From: Tausonia pullulans
Lineage: Eukaryota; Basidiomycota; Tremellomycetes; Cystofilobasidiales; Mrakiaceae
Direction of reading: 5' to 3'
Assembly: GCA_951802195.1 (NCBI GenBank)
Contig: OX637620.1
Coordinates: 1,612,001 to 1,676,000, forward strand
Length of the DNA: 64,000 nucleotides
Shown here: one piece after another, positions 45,585 through 55,325 of the stretch
How positions within the stretch are numbered: the stretch's first letter is position 1
How the letters are laid out: every line of letters begins with the position of its first letter
Position numbers and translations under genes: made by a program
Notes under the pieces: model-generated
Database searches by the model: none
Told to the model about the DNA's origin: nothing
The model's input: the letters and a program-made list of their open reading frames with translations, nothing else

Positions 45585-46225
45585 TCAACGGAAGAGGGGG
45601 ACGACGAGAGACGGACCCTGGTGGTGCCACCCCGGGACGTCCTGCTTCGCCTGCCGCTTGAGCTTGGTGAGGTTGAGGAGGTGGTAGTTGATGGTCCTGG
45701 ATGAGGGGGAGACGTGAAGGGAGAGAAGAAGGGAGGAGGGTGCGCGTCAGGTCAGCGCGCCGCCGGCCATAGTCCACGACGGGCAGTGGGAGCAAGGACG
45801 CACGAGGGGAACCTGGTCTGCCCTTTTGGCTAGAGAAGCACGAAGCCATACGAGGGGAGGAAGGCAAAGGGGACGCATCAGCCCCAGGCCGTCCGCGTCT
45901 GTCTCCCAGAGACAGCGAGAGGCGCGCGCGCAAGGACGGACTGTTGTCTTGAGACAGAGCATAAAGGTATCGGCGGCAGTCTTGCACGCCGAGTTCGATC
46001 GGAGGTCGCCCGAGGCGGCCCAGCAGGCGAGCATCGCCTGGAACTGGACGGCACACATCGGGATGGCCTCGACTGAGTGGTAGCGAGCGCGAGAGAACAG
46101 AAAGGGAGGCCGGCCAACGGGCGGTCAGCGACGACGGAGGAACTGGGATGGTGGCGGGTTGCTCCGTAGCACGGCATGGACTGACCCCTCTTGGGCTTGA
46201 CCTTGAGACGCTCGACGTAGCCCAT
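45585..46225 (-). CDS. MRP10: Mitochondrial small-subunit ribosomal protein mS37 (Mrp10), twin CX9C
   Basis: Small CHCH protein imported through Mia40 and built into the mitochondrial 37S ribosomal subunit. 99 residues. Four exons, 46225-46186, 46072-45942, 45829-45813 and 45696-45585, sum to exactly 300 nt. It starts MGYVERLKVKPKR. The twin CX9C pattern is complete: C AVQFQAMLA C, a 12-residue turn, then C KTAADTFML C. The third exon is only 17 nt and supplies PKGQT. Without it the last exon would be read out of frame, and with it the conserved C-terminal phrase RTINYHLLNLTKLKRQ appears. The stop is TGA (45587-45585). It has no cleavable presequence, as expected for the class. It is divergent from CLF1 with 211 bases between starts. 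Confidence 0.88.
45813..45829 (-). other. MRP10: 17-nt microexon of MRP10
   Basis: Sequence CCAAAAGGGCAGACCAG on the minus strand, flanked by a CTTCTCTAG acceptor and a GTTCCC donor. It joins exon 2 (ending in phase 0) to the last exon (starting in phase 2) and restores the family-conserved NYHL end. Direct exon 2 to exon 4 joining would put the NYHL exon out of frame. Confidence 0.75.
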
Positions 46226-46436
46226 GGTGCGGTAGGAGGGTGGAAGGTGGCGGTCCGGGGCGAGAGGGTGTCGTCAAGGCCCGCTGGGGCGAAGGCCATC
46301 AACTCGAGGTCCGTCGGGAAGGAGAGAGACCGCCGGCGCCAGCTTGCTCTCGACCACCACCAGCAGTCCTCTCGCTCGTCCATCGAGCCTCCTCCCTCCC
46401 CTCTCCCAACAGCACCCGCCACACCGCCCGCCGGCC
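46226..46436. promoter_or_regulatory. Compact bidirectional promoter, MRP10 / CLF1
   Basis: 211 bases between the divergent start codons of MRP10 and CLF1. CTCCCTCCCCTCTCC-type pyrimidine blocks lie just before the CLF1 start. Function is inferred from spacing. Confidence 0.4.
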
Positions 46437-49400
46437 ATGTCCACACGACAGGGAGAGCGCGCCCCAAGGGTCAAGAACAGGGCCGCCGCCGCCGTCCAGG
46501 CAAGTCGGCCGTCGTGCCTTTGCAGCGAGCGAGCCTGCTCGTTCAACGACGAGATCCTCCGACTGACACGCGCCGTTTCTTTCGCGCCACCCCTCCTGTT
46601 CTCGGCGATGGCTCCTCTAGATCACTGCTGAGCAGCTTCTGCGTGAGGTACGTCTCTCGTTCCCTCGTTTCCTCGTTCCTCTTCTCGCGTCTCACCCTCG
46701 CGACGCGGCTGCCCGCCCGCTCTTCACGCGTTCTGACGACGATGTCCCTACCCCTTCATTTACTCTTTCATTCTGTCCCATCCCGACCCCCCGACCCCCC
46801 CCCCCGGATCTAGGCCCAAGAGCGGCAGGAGACCTCATTCAAGGCGCCCAAGCAGCGCGTCGAAGACCTCGAAGAGCTCCAGGAGTACCGCGGCCGGAAG
46901 CGCAAGGAGTTCGAGGATCGCATCCGATACTCCCGGTCGAGCGTGAGTGTCCCCCTCGTGCTATCCTGTGGACGGGCCGCTTGGTCATGCTGGTCCCATC
47001 GTATGACTGGGGCTGGCTCGGCGTCTGGACAACACTGACGCAACCCCGGCATGACGGCAGATCCACGAGTGGCGACGATACGCGACCTGGGAGGCCTCCC
47101 AGGGCGAGTACGACAGGTGGGTCCTCGGCCTCTACCTACCTCATTCTCGAGGGAAACCAGGACTGACGAAGTTGCCGTCTCCAGGGCCCGATCTGTTTTT
47201 GAGCGTGCGCTCGACGTCGATCCGTCGGACACGCGACTCTGGCTTCACTACTGCGAGACTGTACGTCTTGCGTCTTCTCTTCCTCTTCCTCTCTGTCCTT
47301 GCTCATGACTCACACCCCCTGACCTTTGCCCACTATAGGAACTTAAAGCCCGCAATGTTCAGCATGCCCGGAACCTCTACGACCGGGCGGTCACGCTCCT
47401 CCCTCGCGTCGATCAGATGTGGCTCAAGTTCGTCTATCTTGAGGAGCTCCTCCAGAACATCGCTGGAGCCCGCCAAGTCTTTGAGCGGTGGATGAAGTGG
47501 GAGCCAGAGGACAGAGGTGAGTGATTGGAAGCGCTTCTCGGCGCGTCGCGTGCGCGCCGCGTCCTCGACTGACTCGTTCGTACTCGTTTCCCATCCCAGC
47601 TTGGCAGCAGTACATCAAGCTCGAGCTTCGGTACAACGAGTTTGACCGAGCTTCGGCCATCTACGAGCGTTGGATCGGGACTCGCCCTGAGCCGAAGAAC
47701 TGGAACGTCTGGGCCCGGTTCGAGGAGGACCGCGGCAAGCCCGATAAAGCGCGTGAGGTCTACCAGACGGCGCTCGAGTTCTTTGGCGACTCTGAGGAGG
47801 AGGTTGAAAAGGCTCAGAGCGTGTTCGCGGCGTTCGCCAAGATGGAGACTCGACTCAAGGAGTTCGATCGGGCCAGGGCGATCTACAAAGTGAGCGAGCG
47901 CGAATGGTTTGGGTGGCTCTGGATGGGAGACGACTAACGCGCCTGCACTTCAGTTCGCCCTCTCGCGACTCCCCCGCTCCAAGTCGCAGTCGCTCTACTC
48001 GGCCTTCACCAAGTTCGAGAAGCAGCACGGAACGCGGTCTGGCGTCGAGTCGACCGTTCTGGGCAAGAGGCGGATCCAGTACGAGGAGGAGCTCTCGCAC
48101 GACCAAAACAACTACGTGAGGAGAATGGCCCCTTGCTCTTGTATTTCCCGTCTGGAACTTGACGCTCGCCTCCGCTTGCCACTCTCAGGACACTTGGTTC
48201 TCCTACGCCCGACTTGAGGAAGACGCTTACCGCGCCGCCCGCGAGGACGGCGATAAGCCCGACCCGGCCAAGGTCCGCGACGTCTACGAGCGGGGAGTCG
48301 CCCAGATTCCTCCTGGAACAGAGAAGCGGCTCTGGAGGAGGTACATCTTCCTCTGGCTCTTCTACGCGACATTTGAGGAGATCGAGACCAAGGACCATGA
48401 GCGGGCGAGGCAGGTCTACAAGGCGGCGCTGCAGCTTGTCCCGCATCGGTCGTTCACGTTTGCCAAGGTGAGAGACCGCAGTCCCTTCTCCTTCTTACCC
48501 AGGATCGCGTGCTGACTCGCTACCAATCAACCCCCCTCCCCCCCCTCCCCCCTTCCTTCCCCTTCCTCCCCCCGCCTCGCAGCTCTGGGTCCAATTCGCC
48601 TACTTTGAGCTACGCCGCAAGGACGTGACCGCGGCGAAGAAGCTTATGGGCACGGCGATCGGCATGTGCCCGAAGGAGAAGCTCTTCAAAGCGTACATCG
48701 ATCTCAGGACGAAGGTCGGTCGAACGCTACCCCGCGCAACTTACGACCAAGCTGACCCCTCCCCTCCCCCTTTACAGCTCTACGAGTTCGATGATGTTCG
48801 CCAGATCTATATGAAGTACCTAGAGTTCGACCCCTCCAACACGGCCGCTTGGATCAAGTGGGCGACCCTCGAAGCCGGGCTCGGCGACCTTGACCGTGCT
48901 CGCCACCTCTTTGACCTCGCTTCGACGCAGGAGCTCGACATGCCTGAAGTGCTCTGGAAGGTGCGAGCTGGCTCGCCTCCCCTTCTCGTTTTGACCGTCG
49001 CTGTGTTGGCTGACCATCATTTTCTTCAACACGTCAAGGCCTGGATCGACTTCGAGTTCGAGAACGGCGAGCGCGAGCGGACCCGTGCCCTCTACGAGGC
49101 CCTCCTCTCCAAGACTGGCCACGTCAAGGTCTGGATCGCATATGCGCTCTTCGAGGTCCAACCTATCAAGTCGTACGACGAGGATGGAGAGGAAATCGAG
49201 GCCGAGCGGGAGGAGGGAGATCCTTCGCTTGCGAGGGCCGTCTTGGAGAGAGGTTACCAGGATTTGAAGAGCAAGGGACTCAAGGAAGAGAGGGTTGTGC
49301 TGTTGGAGGCGTGGAAGGAGTTCGAGGAGGCGTACGGGGACGAGGAGGAGAGGGAGAAGGTGGGCAAGATGCTCCCGAGGGTTGTCAAGAAGTGGAGGAA

Positions 49401-49807
49401 GGTCGAGGGCGGCGAGGGAGAGCTCGAGGAGTGTGAGTGTCGTTCATCTCTTTCATAACGTTTGTGAACGCGCACCGGGAGCTGACCCATCGATATCTTC
49501 GCAGACTGGGACATGATCTTTGCCGACGACGAGCGCGAGGCCAACCCGGCCAACTTCAAGTATGTCCCTCCCTCCCCCTTTCCCTCCAAGCACTCACGCT
49601 GACCCGCAATCTCTCACTAGGCTCCTCGAGATGGCCCACAAGTGGAAGCAGGCCCAGGCCGCTATGGGTGCCGGTGGAAGCCTGCTCGACGAAGACGACT
49701 CGGACGACGACTCGGACGACGACGATGGCGACGGCGAAGACGACGTCGAGCAGGGCGGAGAGGGAGAGCAGGAGGGACCAGCAGACGAGGCGATGGCTGA
49801 GGAGTGA
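46437..49807 (+). CDS. CLF1: Pre-mRNA splicing factor Clf1 (Crooked neck / Syf3)
   Basis: HAT-repeat scaffold of the Prp19-associated complex in the spliceosome, about 700 residues in about thirteen exons. Exon 1 (46437-46499, [20 protein letters not shown]) ends at an AG|GCAAGT site, so the first intron (46500-46620) is a GC-AG intron. Exon 2 (46621-46647) gives ITAEQLLRE, and the next exon opens [20 protein letters not shown], the family start. At least ten HAT repeats follow, for example [115 protein letters not shown] and [20 protein letters not shown]. The C-terminus is acidic ([16 protein letters not shown]). Poly-C/pyrimidine tracts mark two introns (46795-46805 and 48531-48582). The stop is TGA at 49805-49807. 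Confidence 0.94.
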
Positions 49808-50689
49808 ACGGACACACGTCTCTCGGTCGGGTCCTTCCTCTGTTCTGTCTCTCTCGTGCTGCCGTGGTCTCTTCCAATGTAATTTGATGCAAAATCGCTC
49901 TTGCCCGTCTTCCTCAGTGCGGAAAGAAAGCTTTGCACCGAGCAGGACTTTACAAGGGACGAAAGATCGGCGATCGAAGCTCGGCGAGTACAGCAACGAA
50001 GGACAAGGTGACGGGCCACGGAGAGAAAGGGAGCAAAGGACGTGCGGGCGAGCGACGACCTTCGAACCCAGGGCAGAATCAGTTAGTGAAGCGAAGCGGG
50101 ACGTGACCCAGAACTGCCATTCTGTCCGTGACCGACCCGCCCGAGCGGGGAGTCTCAATTATCCAGGCGAGCTTGCTTCCATCAGAACTGAGAGAAACCC
50201 GGATGACCAAGGAGAAGATGCACCTGAAGGATCGAGCCGGGACACTTCTCAAGGAGGACCTCGCCGCATAGGTCAATGTGCTGCCAGACGATACAGCGCA
50301 TTATGTCCGCCGTGGATCCGTCCGCCTCGAAGTGATCGCGGGGAAGAGGACGGGAGCGGAAGACTTCCCGTTGCTTACACCATACCATGGCTCCGACGCC
50401 GACCTTCTGGATAATCTGATTGATGTGTCGCTGGGGGACAAAGAAATTGATACTCAGGGACCATGGTGGTATATTTGCAGATACGGAGAAACCTGACACG
50501 CTCATGTTGAGCCGTCATGCATAGATAGATAGTCATGAGTTCGATAGTCGGGAATGGAGGACTCAATGGCTGGTGGCTTGGTTTCAGAAGATGGGATCAC
50601 TCGATCGAGAGGGACGGATCCAAACGCGCGCTGAAACCCACATTTCGTTCCGTCAGTTCGGCTTGGTCCTTTGGGTCGTCGGAAATTGT
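49808..50689. other. Region downstream of CLF1 with no recognised gene
   Basis: About 880 bases. Both strands have open frames of 60-110 codons without recognisable domains. Base composition drops towards AT after 50200 compared with CLF1. It probably contains the CLF1 3' UTR and the 3' flank of the decayed lectin-like gene that follows on the minus strand. Confidence 0.3.
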
Positions 50690-51452
50690 CCAGGATTGCC
50701 TGATGAGCACTTCTCGGAATCGTAAAGGGTCTCCCACATCCAGACCCCCTCGCCAGCCCTGACACCTGTTCCTTCGGAATGAGATCGAGGCACTGAGCTG
50801 GTATGAGAGAACGTCAGCTGACTTTTCGCCCGGCAATTTGGCAAATGATGGGCAGCTAAAGGCTCGCTCGAAGAGGAGAGTACTCGTCCATTGGGTAGCA
50901 CCACTGCTGCTCAGGTAAATCGGGGCCGCAGTCGTATGTCAAAAGAGCGAGGCCAGGGCCCTGTCTTCAACGCCTGGACATGGATGGGGATGTCACAGAT
51001 ACAGCTCTCGCTTGATCTGTGAAAAAAAGAACGCCATTATTCATCTCGGTCGATGCCAAACCTCTGACCGGCGTATGGTCCAATGAGCCCAGTGTTTTCC
51101 TAGTGTTGTGAGATTTCGAGGCATCCCAGACGCAAGGCTGGCTGAGTCACAACGCGTCATGATCAGTGATGGTCAGTTGAAGTGCAGAACCCTCAGACTC
51201 TCAGAGGTCATCACTGATTGACCAACGCACTGGGAACCCTTGACCGTGCGTTGCCCCTGGCGCTCCTGATGCTGGAATGATTGGGAAGGGGGCAGTGGTT
51301 TTCTATGGACGGTAGATGACATCTTTGGGAAGTGGTTCAGTGTCCTCTTGACGATTCGGAGGGGCAGACGCAGATGAGAAGAGCAATATGAAGGCCAGAA
51401 CGGCGAACGACAGCACGACGCCGAAATTTGAGCGTGTAGAAAGCGCCAGGGC
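50690..51452 (-). pseudogene. Apparently decayed relative of the neighbouring beta-trefoil lectin
   Basis: Pieces in lectin order are visible on the minus strand. A secretion signal starts at an ATG at 51452 (MALALSTRSNFGVVLSFAVL), followed by PLPKDVIY, which matches the PLPREE..YI segment of the intact lectin at 52765-54632. A trefoil-repeat-like GFPVRWSIS lies near 51230. A QxW repeat, TYDCGPDLPEQQWCYPMDE, lies near 50885-50960. QCLDLIPKEQVSG and WETLYDSEKCSSGN lie near 50690-50790 and match QCLDYDKTSKKPQTWKCGSGN of the intact copy. No convincing complete exon chain could be found, so it looks broken. A heavily intron-split functional gene is not fully excluded. It would be one beta-trefoil (three repeats) against two in the neighbour. 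Tandem duplication and decay is the simplest reading. Confidence 0.5.
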
Positions 51453-52764
51453 CATTTTCTTTCTGGTGTGCGTTGCGAAATCTGGAAATTAGTAGGGAAG
51501 TTGGCCGTGGTGCTCAGCGGTAATTCAGATGCTGGATCAAGAAAGGAAATACTTCGTCTCAGAGAGTGGCGTGCCACGATATGGGTGTCGATGATCCGAG
51601 CGCGCTGAATACAACATCCCCCTCCAGAAGATCTGCCATCTGCCCCCATACGAGTAGGTAGAGGCAAGGGGTCAATGGCAGTGTGTTTCTCTTCTGTGAA
51701 CTGGAGGACCAGGCCTGAAATACGCGTGCAGCAACCTGTTTGATAGAGGGAGATCGCAAGACGGGGTTGAGACTCGTCTCGAGAGCCTGACGAGAGCCAA
51801 CGACAGTGAACCCTGGGCAAGGAAGGAGCACTCTCGGAGGAAATAGCCATCCTCAGAAAAAATAGCTATCCTGAGAGCTATTTGAATCTGGTGGTGAAGC
51901 GAGGTCTAGACTAAACCTGTCCGGACTGGCGGTACGCTTCGTTCAGTAGTGAGCACATCAGGTCGTCGCCGGGACTGAGAGCGATGACTCCAACTAGGCT
52001 TCTATGGTCACCCGAGGAATTTGATGAACATCCGGTGAAAGGTACTATCTGGCGGCTGTATTGGGGTCTCATACTGTGAGATCAGAAGAGATGTCACTCT
52101 TGGGTGTTGCCATCAAATCGGGAAACGGCAGGACACGGTGACTTCGCATTCAGTGTATCAGTCCTCATCCCCTATCGGGCCACCAAATCGCTCAATCAAA
52201 TTCTTCAATAGATCTGACCTCTTTCGGGTTCCATCATGGCCTAGATCCTGATATCAGGGTGGAATATCCATCCACAGTTTGCAGTCATGGTGAAACAATC
52301 CAAGGGCCACCGAAAGTGAGCAAGTCGACTGAGCCGCACCGAATCATATCACGCGAGTTGCGGCTGATATTTCGCTGTCAAGCAGAAGTTGCCTCAAATT
52401 CTCTCAAGCCAGGGGAGTGTGTATTCCAAGTCTCGGAGTCCTTATCACTGCTACAATGTATAGGACTCAAGCTGAAGGCGGAAGTTCCAACCCGTCCGTG
52501 GCATCAAGTGGATTGGCGCCCACGGGTCGAACGCTCCTATAGAGAGATTACTGCAAGAGCCGGCCGAGATGAAGCATGGCGACGCTGGACCACGACTACG
52601 CCTAGGATACAGGACCCAATCGCATGCCTTGCTCTGCGGTGGTACCAGTTGGCGATCATGCGATCATGAGACATGAACGCATCATCACAGAGTATTGGAG
52701 TCCAAAATGCTTGTCCAATTTGATGAGGAGAAGGGAGGAAAAGGTAAATATACACGATAACAGC
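51453..52764. other. AT-richer spacer between the two lectin-type loci
   Basis: About 1.3 kb without recognisable genes. Two near-matching CTCAGA/GCTATTT phrases (around 51845-51885: AGGAAATAGCCATCCTCAGA and AAAATAGCTATCCTGAGAGC) form a small direct repeat. Minus-strand and plus-strand open frames here show no domains. The left side must hold the promoter of the decayed lectin and the right side the 3' flank of the intact one. Confidence 0.3.
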
Positions 52765-54632
52765 TCAAAGAGCCGAGGCAGAAGTGGTGAATTTGGACGT
52801 CGTGAAAATCTGAAGGAGAGTGTAGCAAGTCAGCGATAAGCATCAAGGGTCGCTGAATGAAAGTGAGCAACGCGGACCTGATTGTAGTTATTGTTTCCAC
52901 ACTTCCATGTTTGAAGCTTTCCGTACGTGGGGAAGCTCTGCCACGTTGAGCAAGCCCAGTGTCAGGAGCAAATTCATGCGCGAGCGAGATGGGAGGACTG
53001 ACCCAGTTGATTGTCTGATTATTATTACTGTCACGAGCTGCCCAGTCGAGGCATTGGTCTGGAACAAGGAGTTAAATTGTTATCATCTGACTACTTGTCT
53101 AGTTGAGCGACCGGACGGACCTCCTCCGGTAATCGCGATACGGTTGTCTTGATGGACAAACCTTGTCAGTTTTTCAAAGCTCAGCATTAGGAGTACAAAG
53201 GGATCGCACCGTCTGTATAGTACCAATGCTGGTTCTTGATCGCCTTGTCACACGTCCAAAGGATGGGCAGCGCGCCGTTACGAGCGTCTGAGAGGGATGC
53301 AAGATGGAGAAGGTCAGCGAAGGCTGTCTACCGGTAGTCACATGGACACACCTCGTCCGCCGTCCATGCAGAAGTTGGTTGTCGGACCAAAGAAGCCGTT
53401 CCGGGTTCCCTTAAGACGGACGATGCCATCACCGCGGGAGAGCTCGAAGTGTTGAAAGTCGTTTGTGTAAGAGTCGTCGGAGAAGCAACTCGCACTAAAT
53501 GGGTAGAGTCAGGGTCTCGCGGATCGCGAGAGATCAGCCGTTCTTCGCTTACATTCTGAGAATGACGCCATCTCTCGGGTACTCTGTTTGAGTGAGGACG
53601 ATAAGCCCTTTGTGCATGAGAGGTCTGTAGGCGGCCCAAGAGCTCACCCTGAGCCGTCACACAGAGAGATTTGTTCCCGTTCGCTGTGCGGCAAGACGTC
53701 AGCAAATAAACGATGTCAGACTAGAGAGCTCGACTTACGGTGAATACGGACGTCCTTGTCAGTGAGAACGGCGGGCTGCCAAGGGTCGCCGGTCGTCGTC
53801 CAAATCTGGAGGAGGAAGTCAGGTCAGTTAGGATTTCACCTTCGAGTTCGAAGCGTCCGGACCTGATTTGTGTTTCCGCTCCCACACTTCCACGTCTGAG
53901 GCTTTTTCGATGTTTTGTCGTAGTCGAGGCACTGTTCGCCTGTCACACCGATATGTGGTATATAGAATGACTGTGAGTCGACATAGCCCAGCCAGTATCG
54001 AGCAACGGCACAAACCCTTGGTGATTGCGATATGGTTGTCATCGGTGTACCACCATTGCTGCTCGGGCTGTTTGTCTATGCAAACAAAAATCTTCGACAG
54101 GCATCGCGGGGTCAGCGCACCGAATATGAATTGAAAGGAGGCCGGCGGGAGGCTGGAGTCTTTACTTACCTGCGCAGCCGCTCCGTTGCGCATGTTGAGG
54201 TTCGCATCAAGGCAGTATTTTTGATCCGCATAGAGCTTGATCTTTCCGTCTCCCTGGTCAAGTGTTCCCGGTCAGTGCCTGTTCTCCAGCATGTCCGCCC
54301 TGTCTGACCCGCACCTTGTTGATTGACCACTGCTGACGGAGATCATTGGTGCACGGCTCTCTGAAGGGGGCGTGCAATCATCAGTGGGAAAGAAGCGAGT
54401 GAGATATGAGGAACCGAACTCGAACTCACACGACTAGTTGATCGTGAGACTGAGGATAAAAGCCGTAGTTCTGTGAACTAATGGGGACTGCGAGGCACAG
54501 AGCTGTGTCGCCATTTGGGTGGATGTACTTCAAAGTCGGGATTACCTCTTCTCGTGGAAGTGGTGAAGCCAGGACGATTAGAGCCGGTGAGAAGAGCACG
54601 ACACTCGCAAGGAATTGGGCGTTTAGGATCAT
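52765..54632 (-). CDS. Secreted beta-trefoil (ricin-B-type, CBM13-like) lectin
   Basis: Carbohydrate-binding secreted protein of roughly 330-350 residues in about ten short exons. The signal peptide MILNAQFLASVVLFSPALIV..ASPLPREE starts at ATG 54632; an in-frame ATG at 54677 is an alternative. Six beta-trefoil repeats are visible. The first three are TALCLAVPISSQNYGF with RQQWSI, KYCLDANLNMRNGAAAQ with EQQWWYTDDNHIAIT, and EQCLDYDKTSKKPQTWKCGS with TNQIW. The second set is KSLCVTAQGE with FQHFEL, CMDGGRGDARNGALPILWTC with KNQHWYY, and DQCLDWAARDSNNNQTINW then LQTWKCGNNNYNQ. So there are two trefoil domains, the second with a weaker first and last QxW. The tail is FTTSKFTTSASAL, then TGA. No catalytic domain is attached, so it is a lectin or carbohydrate-binding module, not a toxin. 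The sugar ligand is unknown. Confidence 0.78.
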
Positions 54633-55325
54633 TGGATGGCGATGGAGGAGAGCTATGATGGTTGATGTAGAGAACATCCCAAGGACGGGAGGGCCGCTTT
54701 TTGAAGGCTCAAATAATGCTGAACTGGTGACACCGAATGGAGGCAACTCCAGCCGGGAGATGTGGCAATCGGTGGGCCAAGCAACACGGGAGGGTAGAAC
54801 AGCACAGCGCGTAGCGTAGACTAGACGCCCCCCAACGGCTGCGCCACGCGGGAAGCTCGCACCCACGCGAAGGTCACCCGGATGTGTTTCTGTGATCAGA
54901 ATCGGCCGACCTTGAGAACCAAAATTTCCTTGGCTTATATATCGAACAGTATGAGCGACGCAAGGACGACGGCCAGCCGAAAGGAAAAAGATGATGCTTC
55001 CCTCCCGCGGGCTTTAGCCTCCGCCAGCGGTTCACAGTTACCGAGCAGACTTGTGAACAGCTTCTCAGGCGTTTTCTGCATTCTTGCGCCTCTCTTGGTG
55101 AGCTGCTGATCGTCTCTCCCGGAACCAATGGCCTATTGAACAGCTCGACTGGCTGGACTCCAAGGCGCACGTCGAAGGAGCCAGTGGGAAAAGAAGACGA
55201 GAAACTTCGCTCCTGTCAACGCCTATCGAAGCCTTCACTTCGCAAAGCGCTTCAATAATACAACATGAAATATCGAAGATCCCGCTGCCCAATACCTATC
55301 TACCCAGAAAATCTAAGATTGGTCG
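54633..55325. other. Intergenic region upstream of the lectin gene
   Basis: About 690 bases between the lectin start and the 3' end of the helicase-like gene, both on the minus strand. No domain-bearing frame was seen. Lectin promoter sequences should lie within the part nearest 54650-54900. A TATATCG/TATATAA-like patch (GCTTATATATCG, near 54932-54943) is a candidate core element on either strand. Confidence 0.3.

Noticed and set aside
45463-46467. 334-codon minus-strand frame over MRP10
   Set aside because: It reads through MRP10 introns in the wrong phase; the twin CX9C exons are in other frames.
50045-50075. GGGTTCGAA (minus strand, near 50060) as the T-loop of a tRNA
   Set aside because: The flanking bases do not pair into a five-base T stem and no acceptor stem was found.
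51173-51850. 225-codon minus-strand frame in the lectin island
   Set aside because: No domain similarity; the lectin-like signal peptide lies in a different frame inside it.
52765-54632. Ricin-like toxin
   Set aside because: Only sugar-binding trefoil repeats are present; no ribosome-inactivating or other catalytic domain is attached.
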